Shown here: in pieces, positions 9,415 to 17,493 of the stretch
Layout of the letters: every line of letters starts with the position of its first letter
Numbering within the stretch: the first letter of the stretch is position 1
NCBI RefSeq assembly: GCF_014196765.1
Contig: NZ_JACIEE010000001.1
Location: forward strand, 310,001 to 374,000
From: Mycoplana azooxidifex
Lineage (GTDB): Bacteria; Pseudomonadota; Alphaproteobacteria; Rhizobiales; Rhizobiaceae
Direction: 5' to 3'
DNA: 64,000 nt
Notes under the pieces: generated by a model
The model's database searches: none
What the model was told of the DNA's origin: nothing
The model's input: the letters and a program-made list of their open reading frames with translations, nothing else
Translations under genes and position numbers: made by a program

Positions 9415-9428
9415 TTGACTTAAGTCAA
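9415..9428. promoter_or_regulatory. FNR/FixK-type anaerobox upstream of ccoG
   Basis: TTGACTTAAGTCAA is a perfect 14-base palindrome fitting TTGAY-N4-RTCAA, centred about 58 bases before the ccoG ATG. It probably drives ccoGHIS under low oxygen through FnrN or a FixK-like protein. The divergent SRPBCC gene starts 74 bases on the other side and could also respond. Confidence 0.88.
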
Positions 9429-9501
9429 AGATCGGGGTTGCCGGGCGCCCCGCCGGATGCGACAAAACAGCCGTTGTGACGGCACGGAGGAGGATACGAC
9501 G

Positions 9502-9915
9502 ATGACCACAATGCCCGCCCGGATCGTCCACGTCTCGATCGCGCGGAACTGGTCCGAGGTCTATGCCTTCGCCGCAAGGCCGGAAAACATGCCGCTCTGG
9601 GCCTCCGGCCTCGCCGCAGGGCTGACGCGAGAAGGGCAGGACTGGATTGCCGACGGCGGGCCTGTTGGCAACGTCCGGGTCCGCTTTGCCGAAGACAACG
9701 GCTTCGGCGTGATCGACCACAGCGTGACGATGCCGGACGGCCTCGTCGTCCGAAACGCCCTGCGGGTGGTGCCGAACGGCGACGGCGCCGAGGTGATGTT
9801 CACCCTGCTCCGGCTGCCGGGCATGGACGATGCGGCGTTCGAGGCCGATGCGACCCATGTGGCGCGGGATCTGCAAACGCTGAAAACATTGCTGGAAAAG
9901 GACGGAGAGAACTGA
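9502..9915 (+). CDS. SRPBCC-fold (START/polyketide-cyclase-like) protein
   Basis: A 137-residue cytosolic protein whose start (ARIVHVSIARNWSEVYAFAA) and middle (DHSVTMPDGLVVRNALRVV) match the SRPBCC hydrophobic-ligand fold by eye. No catalytic residues can be named. ATG 9502 has a strong GGAGGAGG and lies in a 414-base frame that ends with a TGA overlapping the next ATG, so it is coupled to the VOC gene. It is divergent from ccoG across the FNR box. Ligand and reaction are unknown. Confidence 0.7.
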   Translation: MTTMPARIVHVSIARNWSEVYAFAARPENMPLWASGLAAGLTREGQDWIADGGPVGNVRVRFAEDNGFGVIDHSVTMPDGLVVRNALRVVPNGDGAEVMFTLLRLPGMDDAAFEADATHVARDLQTLKTLLEKDGEN

Positions 9916-10271
9916 TGGCCACCGCCGGCAACGATCGCAAGATCGACTACATCGAATTCAATGTCACCGACATCGCCCGCGCGAAAGCCTTCTACGGTTC
10001 TGCGTTCGACTGGACCTTCACCGACTACGGGCCAGAATACAGCGAGTTCCAGGACGGCCGGCTGACCGGCGGCTTCACCACGCTGGCACCGGTCAAAGCA
10101 GCCGGCGGCCCGCTGGTCATCCTCTTCGCCGACGATCTCGAAGACGCCGTCGCCCGCGTCGAGAAAGCCGGCGGCCGCATCGTCAAGCCGATCTTCCCCT
10201 TCCCCGGCGGACGCCGCTTCCAGTTCGCCGATCCGGACGGGTACGAGCTGGGGGTGTGGTCGGATCGTTAG
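9915..10271 (+). CDS. VOC-family (glyoxalase/bleomycin-resistance-fold) protein
   Basis: A 118-residue single-domain vicinal-oxygen-chelate protein. The start DRKIDYIEFNVTDIARAKAF is the typical first beta-alpha unit (ARAKAFYGSAFDW), and the end FPGGRRFQFADPDGYELGVW is the typical last metal-ligand strand. Such proteins are usually dimers that isomerise or bind small molecules. It overlaps the SRPBCC gene by one base (TGATG), so the pair probably works together. Substrate unknown. Confidence 0.85.
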   Translation: MATAGNDRKIDYIEFNVTDIARAKAFYGSAFDWTFTDYGPEYSEFQDGRLTGGFTTLAPVKAAGGPLVILFADDLEDAVARVEKAGGRIVKPIFPFPGGRRFQFADPDGYELGVWSDR

Positions 10272-10355
10272 AGTCGGTTCCGGCGCCACCAATTCTGGAT
10301 AGTCTTCACGCGCCACAGCTTGTAAGGTGTCCGACAAAACCTGGAGCAAGCGGCC

Positions 10356-10550
10356 ATGAGTGCCAACGCGAAGCACGGTCAAAACCTGCCAAAGCCGCGA
10401 AGCGGGGTTGACGCCACGCGCAAGACGGCCGTGGGGGCATCGGATCGGATCCGGCGACTCCACGCGATCTTGAAAACGACGGAACAAGGTCGTCGCCATC
10501 TTTCGGAAGAGGAAGTGTTGCGGCAGGTCGCTGACGTCCGTGGCGACTGA
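10356..10550 (+). CDS. Probable antitoxin of a PIN-type toxin-antitoxin pair
   Basis: A 64-residue basic protein (MSANAKHGQNLPKPRSG and on) ending in the helical stretch SEEEVLRQVADVRGD. I do not recognise a named antitoxin family. Its size, the two-base gap before a PIN-domain gene and the shared orientation make it the likely antitoxin. The ATG has GGAG nine bases upstream. No clear DNA-binding motif is visible, so autoregulation cannot be claimed. Confidence 0.6.
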   Translation: MSANAKHGQNLPKPRSGVDATRKTAVGASDRIRRLHAILKTTEQGRRHLSEEEVLRQVADVRGD

Positions 10551-10552
10551 GA

Positions 10553-10960
10553 ATGCCGCAACGCATCTATGTCGACAGCAATATCTTTATCTACCTGATC
10601 GATGGCGATGACGACACGCGCCGCCGGGCACTGTCGGCGCTGGAGGAATTCGACCGACAGAACGCGAACATGTTCACATCCGAACTGACGATCGCCGAGT
10701 GCACCATCGCCCCGATCAGGGACCAACGGACGGACATCGTTGCGGCCTTTCACGGCCTGCTCGAAGATCCGAAGATCGTCGAACTGATGGCGATAACTCG
10801 TGACACTCTGGGACTGGCTGCGAACATGGCCGCCAGACTTCGATTGAAGCTGCCGGATGCCATCCACGTCGCAACCGCAGAAACCCTCTCCTGCGGAGTC
10901 TTCCTGACGAACGACCGGGGCATTCGCGCCCCAGCCGGCATCGAGATCCGGCAAATCTAA
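10553..10960 (+). CDS. PIN-domain ribonuclease toxin (VapC-like)
   Basis: A 135-residue PIN domain, usually a magnesium-dependent endoribonuclease toxin. The acidic residues of the active site are visible: Asp in IYVDSNIFIYLID, Glu in LTIAECTIAP, Asp in KLPDAIHVATA and Asp in FLTNDRG. The gene follows its putative antitoxin by two bases. Its stop codon lies at the edge of a dispersed repeat (10957-11060), so the pair could have arrived with or next to that element. Confidence 0.85.
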   Translation: MPQRIYVDSNIFIYLIDGDDDTRRRALSALEEFDRQNANMFTSELTIAECTIAPIRDQRTDIVAAFHGLLEDPKIVELMAITRDTLGLAANMAARLRLKLPDAIHVATAETLSCGVFLTNDRGIRAPAGIEIRQI

Positions 10961-11060
10961 AGCACATCGCGATCTTTCAGATTCGCTCCCGCGCTTTAGA
11001 CCTTTGATTTTGCGCATGTCGTAGTCGTAAAACCGCTACACACTTTTGCGCGACATGCTT
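10957..11060. repeat. Dispersed rhizobial-type intergenic repeat, about 104 bases
   Basis: The stretch from the PIN stop codon to the ccoP terminus has inverted ends: AAAGCACATCGCG (10959-10971) against CGCGACATGCTTT (11050-11062), differing by two bases when complemented. The internal text (ATCTTTCAGATTCGCTCC, AAAACCGCTACACACTTTT) resembles short non-coding repeats I recall from many Rhizobiaceae genomes. Copy number was not checked, and only one copy is in this window. Confidence 0.5.
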
Positions 11061-11081
11061 TGGCCGGCAGCGCCGGGCAGG

Positions 11082-11975
11082 CTACTCGCCGCCGCCCAGC
11101 GAATGCACGAACACAGCGAGTTGCTTGACCGTCGGTTCGCCGAGACGCGGCAGCCAGGCGGGCATGACCCCGTGCCTGGGGGCGCGGACCTGGTTGGCGA
11201 TCGCTTCCTCGCCCTCGCCCTTCAGCCAGATCGCGTCCGCAAGGTTCGGGGCGCCCATCTCGCGGTTGCCCCTTGCATCGTCGCCGTGGCACGAGGCGCA
11301 GTTGTCGGCGAAGATCTGCTGGCCCGGTTCGACCATGGCCGCATCGTGCGGCACACCTGTCAGGCTCACCACATAGGCGGAAACCTGCTTGATCTCGTCA
11401 GGCTGCAGCATGTCGTCAAACGCCGGCATCTCGGAGACATGCGTATCGGCGTCGCCTTCGAAGCGGATGCCGTGGGCGATCGTGTTGTAGATCTCGTCGA
11501 CGCTGCCGCCCCAGACCCAGTCGTCGTCGTTCAGGTTCGGGAAGCCCGCCGAGCCCGCCGCACCCGAGCCGTGGCACTGCACGCAGTTGACCTTGAAGGC
11601 GGCGGCCCCGCCAGCGATCGCGAACTGCGACAGTTCCGGGTCGGCGACGATGTCGGCAAGCGGCGCAGACGCGATCCGGTCCACGTAAACCACCTGCGCG
11701 GCCTTGGCCGCCTCCAGGTCCCTGGCCACGTCGGCACGGCCGGAATAGCCGAGAACGCCGCGCGTCGCCTCCGTCAGCATCGGCCAGGCCGGATAGGCGA
11801 TCATGTAGCCGATCCCCCAGACGATGGTGGCATAGAAGGTCCAGACCCACCAGCGCGGCATCGGGTTGTTCAGTTCGCGGATACCGTCCCATTCATGGCC
11901 GGTGGTCTCGACGCCGGAGATCTCGTCAATGTGCTTTTCAGCACCATGTTTGTCAGCCCCATGCTTGTCAGCCAT
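11082..11975 (-). CDS. ccoP: CcoP/FixP, diheme cytochrome c subunit of cbb3 oxidase
   Basis: A 297-residue membrane-anchored cytochrome c that passes electrons to the CcoN active site. Two heme c sites are visible, CVQCH at residues 131-135 and CASCH at 226-230, after one N-terminal helix (WWVWTFYATIVWGIGYMIAY). The start MADKHGADKHGAEKH has AGGAGGAC upstream; its tandem DKHGA units make an unusual His-rich cytosolic head. Last gene of ccoNOQP. Confidence 0.96.
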   Translation of the reverse strand: MADKHGADKHGAEKHIDEISGVETTGHEWDGIRELNNPMPRWWVWTFYATIVWGIGYMIAYPAWPMLTEATRGVLGYSGRADVARDLEAAKAAQVVYVDRIASAPLADIVADPELSQFAIAGGAAAFKVNCVQCHGSGAAGSAGFPNLNDDDWVWGGSVDEIYNTIAHGIRFEGDADTHVSEMPAFDDMLQPDEIKQVSAYVVSLTGVPHDAAMVEPGQQIFADNCASCHGDDARGNREMGAPNLADAIWLKGEGEEAIANQVRAPRHGVMPAWLPRLGEPTVKQLAVFVHSLGGGE

Positions 11976-11979
11976 GGTG

Positions 11980-12132
11980 TCAGTCCTCCTTGAGAGGGAT
12001 TTGCGCGGCATTCTCGGCGGCCTTGCGTCCGCTGGGCCGGAAGGTGAAGAGTATGACGCCGACGAAGAAGATCGCCATGGCGAGCAGTCCCCAGACGTCG
12101 GCGAAGTGCCGCATGGCCGTGTAGGTTTCCAT
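11980..12132 (-). CDS. ccoQ: CcoQ/FixQ, small cbb3 oxidase subunit
   Basis: A 50-residue single-helix membrane protein (METYTAMRHFADVWGLLAMA, then IFFVGVILFTFRPSGRKAA). FixQ proteins stabilise the cbb3 complex by keeping CcoP bound to the core. It sits between ccoO and ccoP with 4 and 12 base gaps, exactly the expected place. Confidence 0.95.
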   Translation of the reverse strand: METYTAMRHFADVWGLLAMAIFFVGVILFTFRPSGRKAAENAAQIPLKED

Positions 12133-12144
12133 GGTCCGCCTCCC

Positions 12145-12876
12145 TCACCGGTAACCGCTGGCGTCGTCGTAGGTGGAGAAATCCACCAGCGTGCCGAGCA
12201 TCTGCAGATAAGCCACCAGGGCATCCATCTCGGTCAGCTTCTGTGGGTCGCCGTCGAAGTCGCCCACCTTGGCCTTCGGATAGCGTTCCAGCAGTCCGGA
12301 CGTGTCGGCGTTCGGGTCCGCCTGTGCCTTGAGGTCCGCCTCTGCGTTCTCGATCATCGCATCGCCGTAGGGAACGTTCACGGCGCGGTTCGCCTTGAGG
12401 TTCATCGACACGTCGGAAATCGTAAGCGGCGTCGTCTTCAGGAAGGCGTAGCTCGGCATGACCGATTCCGGGACGACCGAGCGCGGCTCGATCAGGTGCT
12501 GTACGTGCCATTCGTTCGAATAGCGGTCGCCGACGCGGGCCAGGTCCGGCCCGGTTCGCTTCGAACCCCACTGGAAGGAATGGTCGTACATGCTTTCGGC
12601 GGCGAGCGAGTAGTGACCGTAGCGCTCGACCTCGTCCCGGAACGGCCGGATCATCTGGCTGTGACAGACATAACAACCTTCGCGGACGTAGATGTCGCGA
12701 CCGGCGAGCTCCAGCGGCGAGTAGGGCCGCATGCCCTCCACCTTCTCGATGGTGTTCTCCAGGTAGAAGAGCGGTGCGATTTCAACGATGCCGCCGACCG
12801 TGACCACGGCGAGCGACGCGACCAGCAGCAGCGTTGCGTTTCTCTCCAGAACGGAGTGTTTGTTCAGTATCGACAT
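12145..12876 (-). CDS. ccoO: CcoO/FixO, monoheme cytochrome c subunit of cbb3 oxidase
   Basis: A 243-residue cytochrome c subunit anchored by one N-terminal helix ([20 protein letters not shown]). The heme c motif CYVCH is at residues 68-72, within [20 protein letters not shown], the characteristic FixO signature. It receives electrons for the CcoN binuclear centre. It lies 14 bases after ccoN. Confidence 0.97.
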   Translation of the reverse strand: MSILNKHSVLERNATLLLVASLAVVTVGGIVEIAPLFYLENTIEKVEGMRPYSPLELAGRDIYVREGCYVCHSQMIRPFRDEVERYGHYSLAAESMYDHSFQWGSKRTGPDLARVGDRYSNEWHVQHLIEPRSVVPESVMPSYAFLKTTPLTISDVSMNLKANRAVNVPYGDAMIENAEADLKAQADPNADTSGLLERYPKAKVGDFDGDPQKLTEMDALVAYLQMLGTLVDFSTYDDASGYR

Positions 12877-12890
12877 GGATCACACGCTCC

Positions 12891-14537
12891 TTATTCGGCA
12901 GGCTGCAGGGTTGCTTCGCGCGCAGGCCGGGCGCCGCCCATCGAGACCTCGTCGCGCAGGCGCCCGCGAATGGTCTGGTAGACGTTCCATGCCATGACCA
13001 GGCCGCCGGCGAGGTAGAGCACGCCGCCCAGCGTGCGGATGACATAGTAGGGGAACATCGCAAGCACGGTTTCCGCGAAGGAATAGACCAGGAAGCCCTG
13101 ATCGTTATACTCGCGCCACATCAGGCCCTGCTGGATCCCGGCAACCCACATGGCGGCGGCGTAGAGCACGATGCCGAGGGTGGCGAGCCAGAAGTGCCAG
13201 CTGACCATGTTGACCGAATAGAGCCGCTCGCGGTTCCACAGCCTCGGCGCGAGGTAGTAGACGGCGGCGAACGAGATCATGCCGTTCCAGCCGAGTGCGC
13301 CGGCGTGGACGTGGCCGATGGTCCAGTCGGTATAGTGCGACAGCGAGTTGACGGCCTTGATCGACAGCATCGGTCCCTCGAATGTCGCCATCCCGTAGAA
13401 GGCGATGGCTGCCACCATCATGCGGATGATAGGATCAGTGCGCACCTTGTCCCATGCGCCGGACAGCGTCATCAGGCCGTTGATCATGCCGCCCCAGGAG
13501 GGCATCCACAACACGATCGAAAACACCATGCCGAGCGTCTGCGCCCAGTCAGGCACCGCGGTGTAATGCAGGTGGTGTGGACCGGCCCAGATGTAGAGGA
13601 AGATGATCGACCAAAAGTGAACGATGGAAAGGCGGTAGGAATAGACCGGACGCCCCGCCTGCTTCGGTACGAAATAGTACATCATCGCCAGGAACGGGAT
13701 GGTCAGGAAGAAGGCCACGGCATTGTGGCCGTACCACCACTGCGTCACCGCGTCCTGCACGCCGGCAAAGGCTGAATAGCTCTTGACGCCGAGGAAGGAC
13801 ACCGGAATCGCCAGGTTGTTGATGACGTGCAGCATGGCGATGGTGACGATGAAGGAGAGGTAGAACCAGTTCGCCACATAGATATGCGGCTCCTTGCGCC
13901 TCAGGATCGTGCCGAGGAAGACGACGAGATAGGCGACCCAGACGATGGTGAGCCACAGGTCGACATACCACTCCGGCTCCGCATACTCGCGGCTCTGGGT
14001 GATGCCCAGGAGATACCCGGTCGCGGCCATGACGATGAAGAGCTGGTAGCCCCAGAAGACGAACCAGCCGAGATCGCCGCCAAACAGGCGCGCCCGCGAC
14101 GTCCGCTGGACGACGTAGAACGAGGTCGCGATCAGGGCGTTGCCGCCGAAGGCGAACACCACCGCCGAGGTGTGCAGCGGACGCAAGCGCCCGAAATTGA
14201 ACCACGGCTCCAGATTGAGATCGGGAAACGCCAGTTGGGCGGCGATGAGGACGCCGACCAGGAACCCGACGACGCCCCAGAAGACTGTGGCGATGACGCC
14301 GTATTTGACGACCTCGTCGAAATAGGGGTTGGCAGTACCCTTTGGAAGGCTGCTGTCGCCCGGCACCCGGTAGGGCGCGAAGGAAACGCGCCTGATCATG
14401 ACCACCGTGCCGGCGAGCAGCACGAAGAACAGCACCCACATATGGGCCTGGAACAGGTTGTCGTGGGCGAAGGCGGCGCCGAGCAGCGCGAAAAACGCGC
14501 CGATGGCCAGGAGCCCTGTCTCTAATCCGTATTTCAT
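12891..14537 (-). CDS. ccoN: CcoN/FixN, catalytic subunit of cbb3 cytochrome c oxidase
   Basis: A 548-residue multi-helix heme-copper oxidase subunit that reduces oxygen to water at very low oxygen. Features seen include [40 protein letters not shown] with the copper-site His, [15 protein letters not shown], and [13 protein letters not shown] near the C-terminus. The start MKYGLETG is chosen because GGTTGGGG lies nine bases before it; an ATG nine bases earlier would leave almost no spacing. An FNR box lies about 103 bases upstream. Confidence 0.97.
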   Translation of the reverse strand: MKYGLETGLLAIGAFFALLGAAFAHDNLFQAHMWVLFFVLLAGTVVMIRRVSFAPYRVPGDSSLPKGTANPYFDEVVKYGVIATVFWGVVGFLVGVLIAAQLAFPDLNLEPWFNFGRLRPLHTSAVVFAFGGNALIATSFYVVQRTSRARLFGGDLGWFVFWGYQLFIVMAATGYLLGITQSREYAEPEWYVDLWLTIVWVAYLVVFLGTILRRKEPHIYVANWFYLSFIVTIAMLHVINNLAIPVSFLGVKSYSAFAGVQDAVTQWWYGHNAVAFFLTIPFLAMMYYFVPKQAGRPVYSYRLSIVHFWSIIFLYIWAGPHHLHYTAVPDWAQTLGMVFSIVLWMPSWGGMINGLMTLSGAWDKVRTDPIIRMMVAAIAFYGMATFEGPMLSIKAVNSLSHYTDWTIGHVHAGALGWNGMISFAAVYYLAPRLWNRERLYSVNMVSWHFWLATLGIVLYAAAMWVAGIQQGLMWREYNDQGFLVYSFAETVLAMFPYYVIRTLGGVLYLAGGLVMAWNVYQTIRGRLRDEVSMGGARPAREATLQPAE

Positions 14538-14639
14538 TGTTGGCATCCCCAACCAGACGTGCGTTGCGAGCAGCGGGGACGAACGCGAATCCGTCCCCTG
14601 CAATCAGCCCATTGCTCGCAGATGCAGCACGAATTGGCC

Positions 14640-14653
14640 TTGACGCAGATCAA
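14640..14653. promoter_or_regulatory. FNR/FixK-type anaerobox between ccoN and hemerythrin gene
   Basis: TTGACGCAGATCAA fits TTGAY-N4-RTCAA exactly. It is 66 bases from the hemerythrin ATG and 103 from ccoN. A class II promoter centred at -41.5 would start hemerythrin mRNA near 14688, leaving a leader of about 24 bases. The spacing also allows control of ccoNOQP, so the site may be shared. Confidence 0.85.
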
Positions 14654-14711
14654 GGAGAAGGACGGGTCGCAGGCGCATCAATGCGGCAGGTTGCGGGTCA
14701 CTCAGGGAGAA

Positions 14712-15212
14712 ATGGACGCGATGACGCTGGAAAACGGGGAACAGAACAGGGTCTGCCACCTTCTTTCCGCCATGCCCGGCGACACCGTGTCGCTCGACTG
14801 GCTGGCGGGCGCCCATCGCGAGCAACTTCTTCTCTGTGACGCGCTGGAGGAGATCGCCGACAGCCTGCCGGCGAGCGTGAACCGGCAGAAATGCATCTAT
14901 GCGGCCATGGTGCTGGGTCCGCTGATCCATGGGCTGCACCGCTACGAGGAGGAGGTGCTCTTCCCCCACCTGACGGCGAGGACAAAAGGCAACGCGCTGC
15001 TCGCCGAGACGCTGAAGCGGCTGAAATTCGAGCATTGCGAGGACGAATGTTTCGCAGAAGAGCTCGTCGATACGCTCTTGAAGCTCGGCAGCGGCGCACC
15101 GGATGTCAACATCGAGGCCGCCGGCTACATGCTGCGCGGCTTCTTCGAGACGATCCGACGCCACATCGCGTTTGAGCGCGACCACCTGCTGCGCGGGCTC
15201 CACGACGCCTGA
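14712..15212 (+). CDS. Hemerythrin HHE-domain protein
   Basis: A 166-residue four-helix protein with likely diiron ligands: His35 (AHREQLL), His73/His76 and Glu80 (HGLHRYEEEVLFPH), His86, His108 and the cluster HIAFERDH at 151-158. Such proteins bind oxygen or nitric oxide or repair iron-sulfur centres. The ATG at 14712 follows AGGGAGA; the frame stays open upstream, but the FNR box lies inside that stretch, which favours this start. Divergent from ccoNOQP and probably co-induced at low oxygen. Confidence 0.85.
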   Translation: MDAMTLENGEQNRVCHLLSAMPGDTVSLDWLAGAHREQLLLCDALEEIADSLPASVNRQKCIYAAMVLGPLIHGLHRYEEEVLFPHLTARTKGNALLAETLKRLKFEHCEDECFAEELVDTLLKLGSGAPDVNIEAAGYMLRGFFETIRRHIAFERDHLLRGLHDA

Positions 15213-15239
15213 CGACGACGCCTCGCAACAGGTTTCCCG

Positions 15240-16193
15240 TCAGGCCTTGACGGTCTTGACGGTCTTCTTGATGTCCCAGCGGTCGTGGTACCAGAGCCAC
15301 TGGCCCGGATACTCGCGCACCCACTGCTCGACCTTGTCGTTCAGCTTCTGCGCCGTCGCATCGACGTCGATGGCGCCGTCCGGGCGGCGCGGAATCTCCA
15401 TCGCCGGTTCCAGTTCGAGGCGGAAACGGTTGTCCGGCAGGCGGATGCAGCGCGCCGGATAGACCTCGCAGTCGAACTGGCGGACCAGCTTGGCAAGCAG
15501 TGGATTGGTATGCACCGGACGGCCGAAGAAGCTCGTCGACAGACCCTTGCGGTACTTCTGGTCCACCAGCACGCCGACCGGTTCGCCGGCGTCGAGCTTG
15601 CGGGCCAGCGAGAACGACGAGCCCGCATGCGAGGGCACGAGATTGCCCATCCGCGCCCGGCGGAACTCGAACACCTTTTCGGCGATGTAGGGGTTGTTGG
15701 GCGGGCGGAACAGCACCGTCACCTCGATGCCGAAGGCGGCACCCGCCACCGGCAGCATCTCGAAATTGCCGGTATGGCCGGTGAAGACGATGAACGGTCG
15801 CCGGTTCTCGTAGAGGTCGATGAAGATCGGCACGCCCTCGACCTCGACGCGGCCGACCTTGTCGCTGAACGGATCGAAGTCGAACAGGCGATCGAGGAAG
15901 ACGTACTCCGCCGCCATCCGCCCCATGTTGCCCCAGCTGTCCATGGCGATCACGGTGAGCTCGGCTTCGGACTTCTCGGGGAATGCATTGCGCAGGTTCG
16001 TCAGCATCAGCTGATGCCGGCCGGTCTTCGGCCCGACGAAGCGGCCGAAGCGGTCAGCGAAATTCATCGCGCCATCAGCCGGAAACAGCTTCAGGACGTT
16101 CAGCAGCCCGAAGACGAGCTGCGCGACCAGCCACTGCTCGAAATTTCGCAGCGCCAGAACGGCGCGGGTGATGAGGCGGCGCACCGTGGTCAA
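15240..16193 (-). CDS. lpxXL: LpxXL, lipid A very-long-chain acyltransferase
   Basis: Transfers the 27-hydroxyoctacosanoyl chain from AcpXL to lipid A at the inner membrane. The 317 residues contain FTGHTGNFEMLPVAG with the HxxxxE-type catalytic His and Glu, VLFRPPNNPYI, and GVLVDQKYRKG, all typical of the LpxL/HtrB acyltransferase family. The frame starts with TTG overlapping the adh stop (TTGA); a GTG nine bases later is the alternative. Last gene of the acpXL cluster, in the order known from rhizobia. Confidence 0.9.
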   Translation of the reverse strand: MTTVRRLITRAVLALRNFEQWLVAQLVFGLLNVLKLFPADGAMNFADRFGRFVGPKTGRHQLMLTNLRNAFPEKSEAELTVIAMDSWGNMGRMAAEYVFLDRLFDFDPFSDKVGRVEVEGVPIFIDLYENRRPFIVFTGHTGNFEMLPVAGAAFGIEVTVLFRPPNNPYIAEKVFEFRRARMGNLVPSHAGSSFSLARKLDAGEPVGVLVDQKYRKGLSTSFFGRPVHTNPLLAKLVRQFDCEVYPARCIRLPDNRFRLELEPAMEIPRRPDGAIDVDATAQKLNDKVEQWVREYPGQWLWYHDRWDIKKTVKTVKA

Positions 16194-17218
16194 TCCACCC
16201 GCAGCACGATCTTGCCGAAGATCTGGCGCGATTCCATCCGTTCCAGCGCGGTGGCGATCCCGTCGAAGGTGATCTCGGTGTCGATCACCGGATGGACGAT
16301 GCCGCGCGCCATCTTCTGCATGGCGTTGGCCATGTTCTCCATGCGGCAGCCGAACGAGCCGAACAGCTTCAACTGCTGCTGGAACAGCATCATCAGGTTC
16401 ATCTCGGTCGACACACCGGAGGTCGAGCCGCAGGTGACGAGGCGGCCGCCGCGCTTCATGCAGAGCATGGAGCCGGCCCAGGTATCCTTGCCGACATGCT
16501 CGAACACGACGTCGACGCCCTTTTTCTTCGTCAGCTTGCGCACGACGCCTTCGAAGCGGTCCTCGCGATAGTTGATGACGTGGTCGGCGCCGAGCGCCTT
16601 GGCCCGTTCGATCTTGTCGTTGGAACCCACCGTGGTGATGACGGTGCAGCCCATCTTCTTGGCCAGCTGGATCGCAGCCGTGCCGATGCCCGATCCGCCG
16701 GCATGGACGAGGATCGTCTCGCCCGGCTCGAGCTTGGCATTGTCGAACAGCATATGCTCGACGGTGCCGAAGGTGACGGGCGCAAGAGCTGCAGCGATCG
16801 CATCGATCCCGGGCGGCGCCGGCACGAGCTGGCGGGCGGGAATGTTGATCTTCTCCTGCGCGAAGCCGTCGAGATGGAAGCCGTGCACGCCGCCGACATG
16901 TTCGCACAGATTGTCGCGGCCCTCGCGGCAGGGCTTGCACAGCCCGCAGATGCGCGCGCCGTAGACCGAGACGAGCTGCCCCGGCAGCACGTTTGCGACG
17001 CCCGGGCCGATCTGGTCGACCACGCCGGCAGCCTCCGCGCCGATGACGAGCGGCATCTTGCGCTTGGCGAACGCCATGCCGCGCCAGCCCCACACGTCGA
17101 TGTGGTTCAGCGCCACCGCCTTGACCCGAAGCGTCACCTCGCCCGGGCCTGGCGCTTCCGGTTCGGGAATGTCGGTCAGTTCGAGCTTGCGGTCGTCGAG
17201 AAGCTGCAATGCGCGCAT
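16190..17218 (-). CDS. Zinc-type alcohol dehydrogenase-like oxidoreductase of the acpXL cluster
   Basis: A 342-residue medium-chain dehydrogenase. The zinc and fold motifs are visible: GAEAAGVVDQIGPGV, the structural-zinc region CGLCKPCREGRDNLCEH with four cysteines, and the cofactor loop VHAGGSGIGTAAIQLAK. In rhizobia a gene of this type lies between fabF1XL and lpxXL and is presumed to act in 27-hydroxy fatty acid synthesis, though its reaction is not established. ATG 17218 has AAAGGAT upstream. A 275-base gap with a terminator-like hairpin separates it from fabF1. Confidence 0.9.
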   Translation of the reverse strand: MRALQLLDDRKLELTDIPEPEAPGPGEVTLRVKAVALNHIDVWGWRGMAFAKRKMPLVIGAEAAGVVDQIGPGVANVLPGQLVSVYGARICGLCKPCREGRDNLCEHVGGVHGFHLDGFAQEKINIPARQLVPAPPGIDAIAAALAPVTFGTVEHMLFDNAKLEPGETILVHAGGSGIGTAAIQLAKKMGCTVITTVGSNDKIERAKALGADHVINYREDRFEGVVRKLTKKKGVDVVFEHVGKDTWAGSMLCMKRGGRLVTCGSTSGVSTEMNLMMLFQQQLKLFGSFGCRMENMANAMQKMARGIVHPVIDTEITFDGIATALERMESRQIFGKIVLRVD

Positions 17219-17385
17219 GGTCTTATCCTTTGCCGCAGGTCGCGGCGTCGTGGTCGTCGCTTTTGGCATCCGGCGTGCCGTGCGGCTGGCGCCGGATGCG
17301 AGGTGCTGGATTGGCGGCCTGCCGACAGCCAGCGCGCCCCGATTGGGAACGATGCTCTAGAGCAACGGACATGCAAATGAAACCT

Positions 17386-17411
17386 CTTTCCCGCTGCAAC
17401 CGGCGGGAAAG
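17386..17411 (-). terminator. Terminator-like hairpin between fabF1XL and adh
   Basis: CTTTCCCGC (17386-17394) pairs perfectly with GCGGGAAAG (17403-17411). On the minus strand it is followed by AGGTTTCATTT, only modestly T-rich. It may reduce read-through into adh-lpxXL and so set lower levels of the last two genes. Confidence 0.5.
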
Positions 17412-17493
17412 TCGCGACTGGGCGCCGCCCGATGTATTCGAGCCGCAGCCGGCCGGCAGGATGGACAACGCCCTGCCCCGCGCCAGGTTGTCG

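Noticed and set aside
15240-17093. Fusion of alcohol dehydrogenase and lipid A acyltransferase in one frame
   Set aside because: The upstream part is the shadow of the adh gene, which is certain in another frame; lpxXL starts at the TTG overlapping the adh stop.
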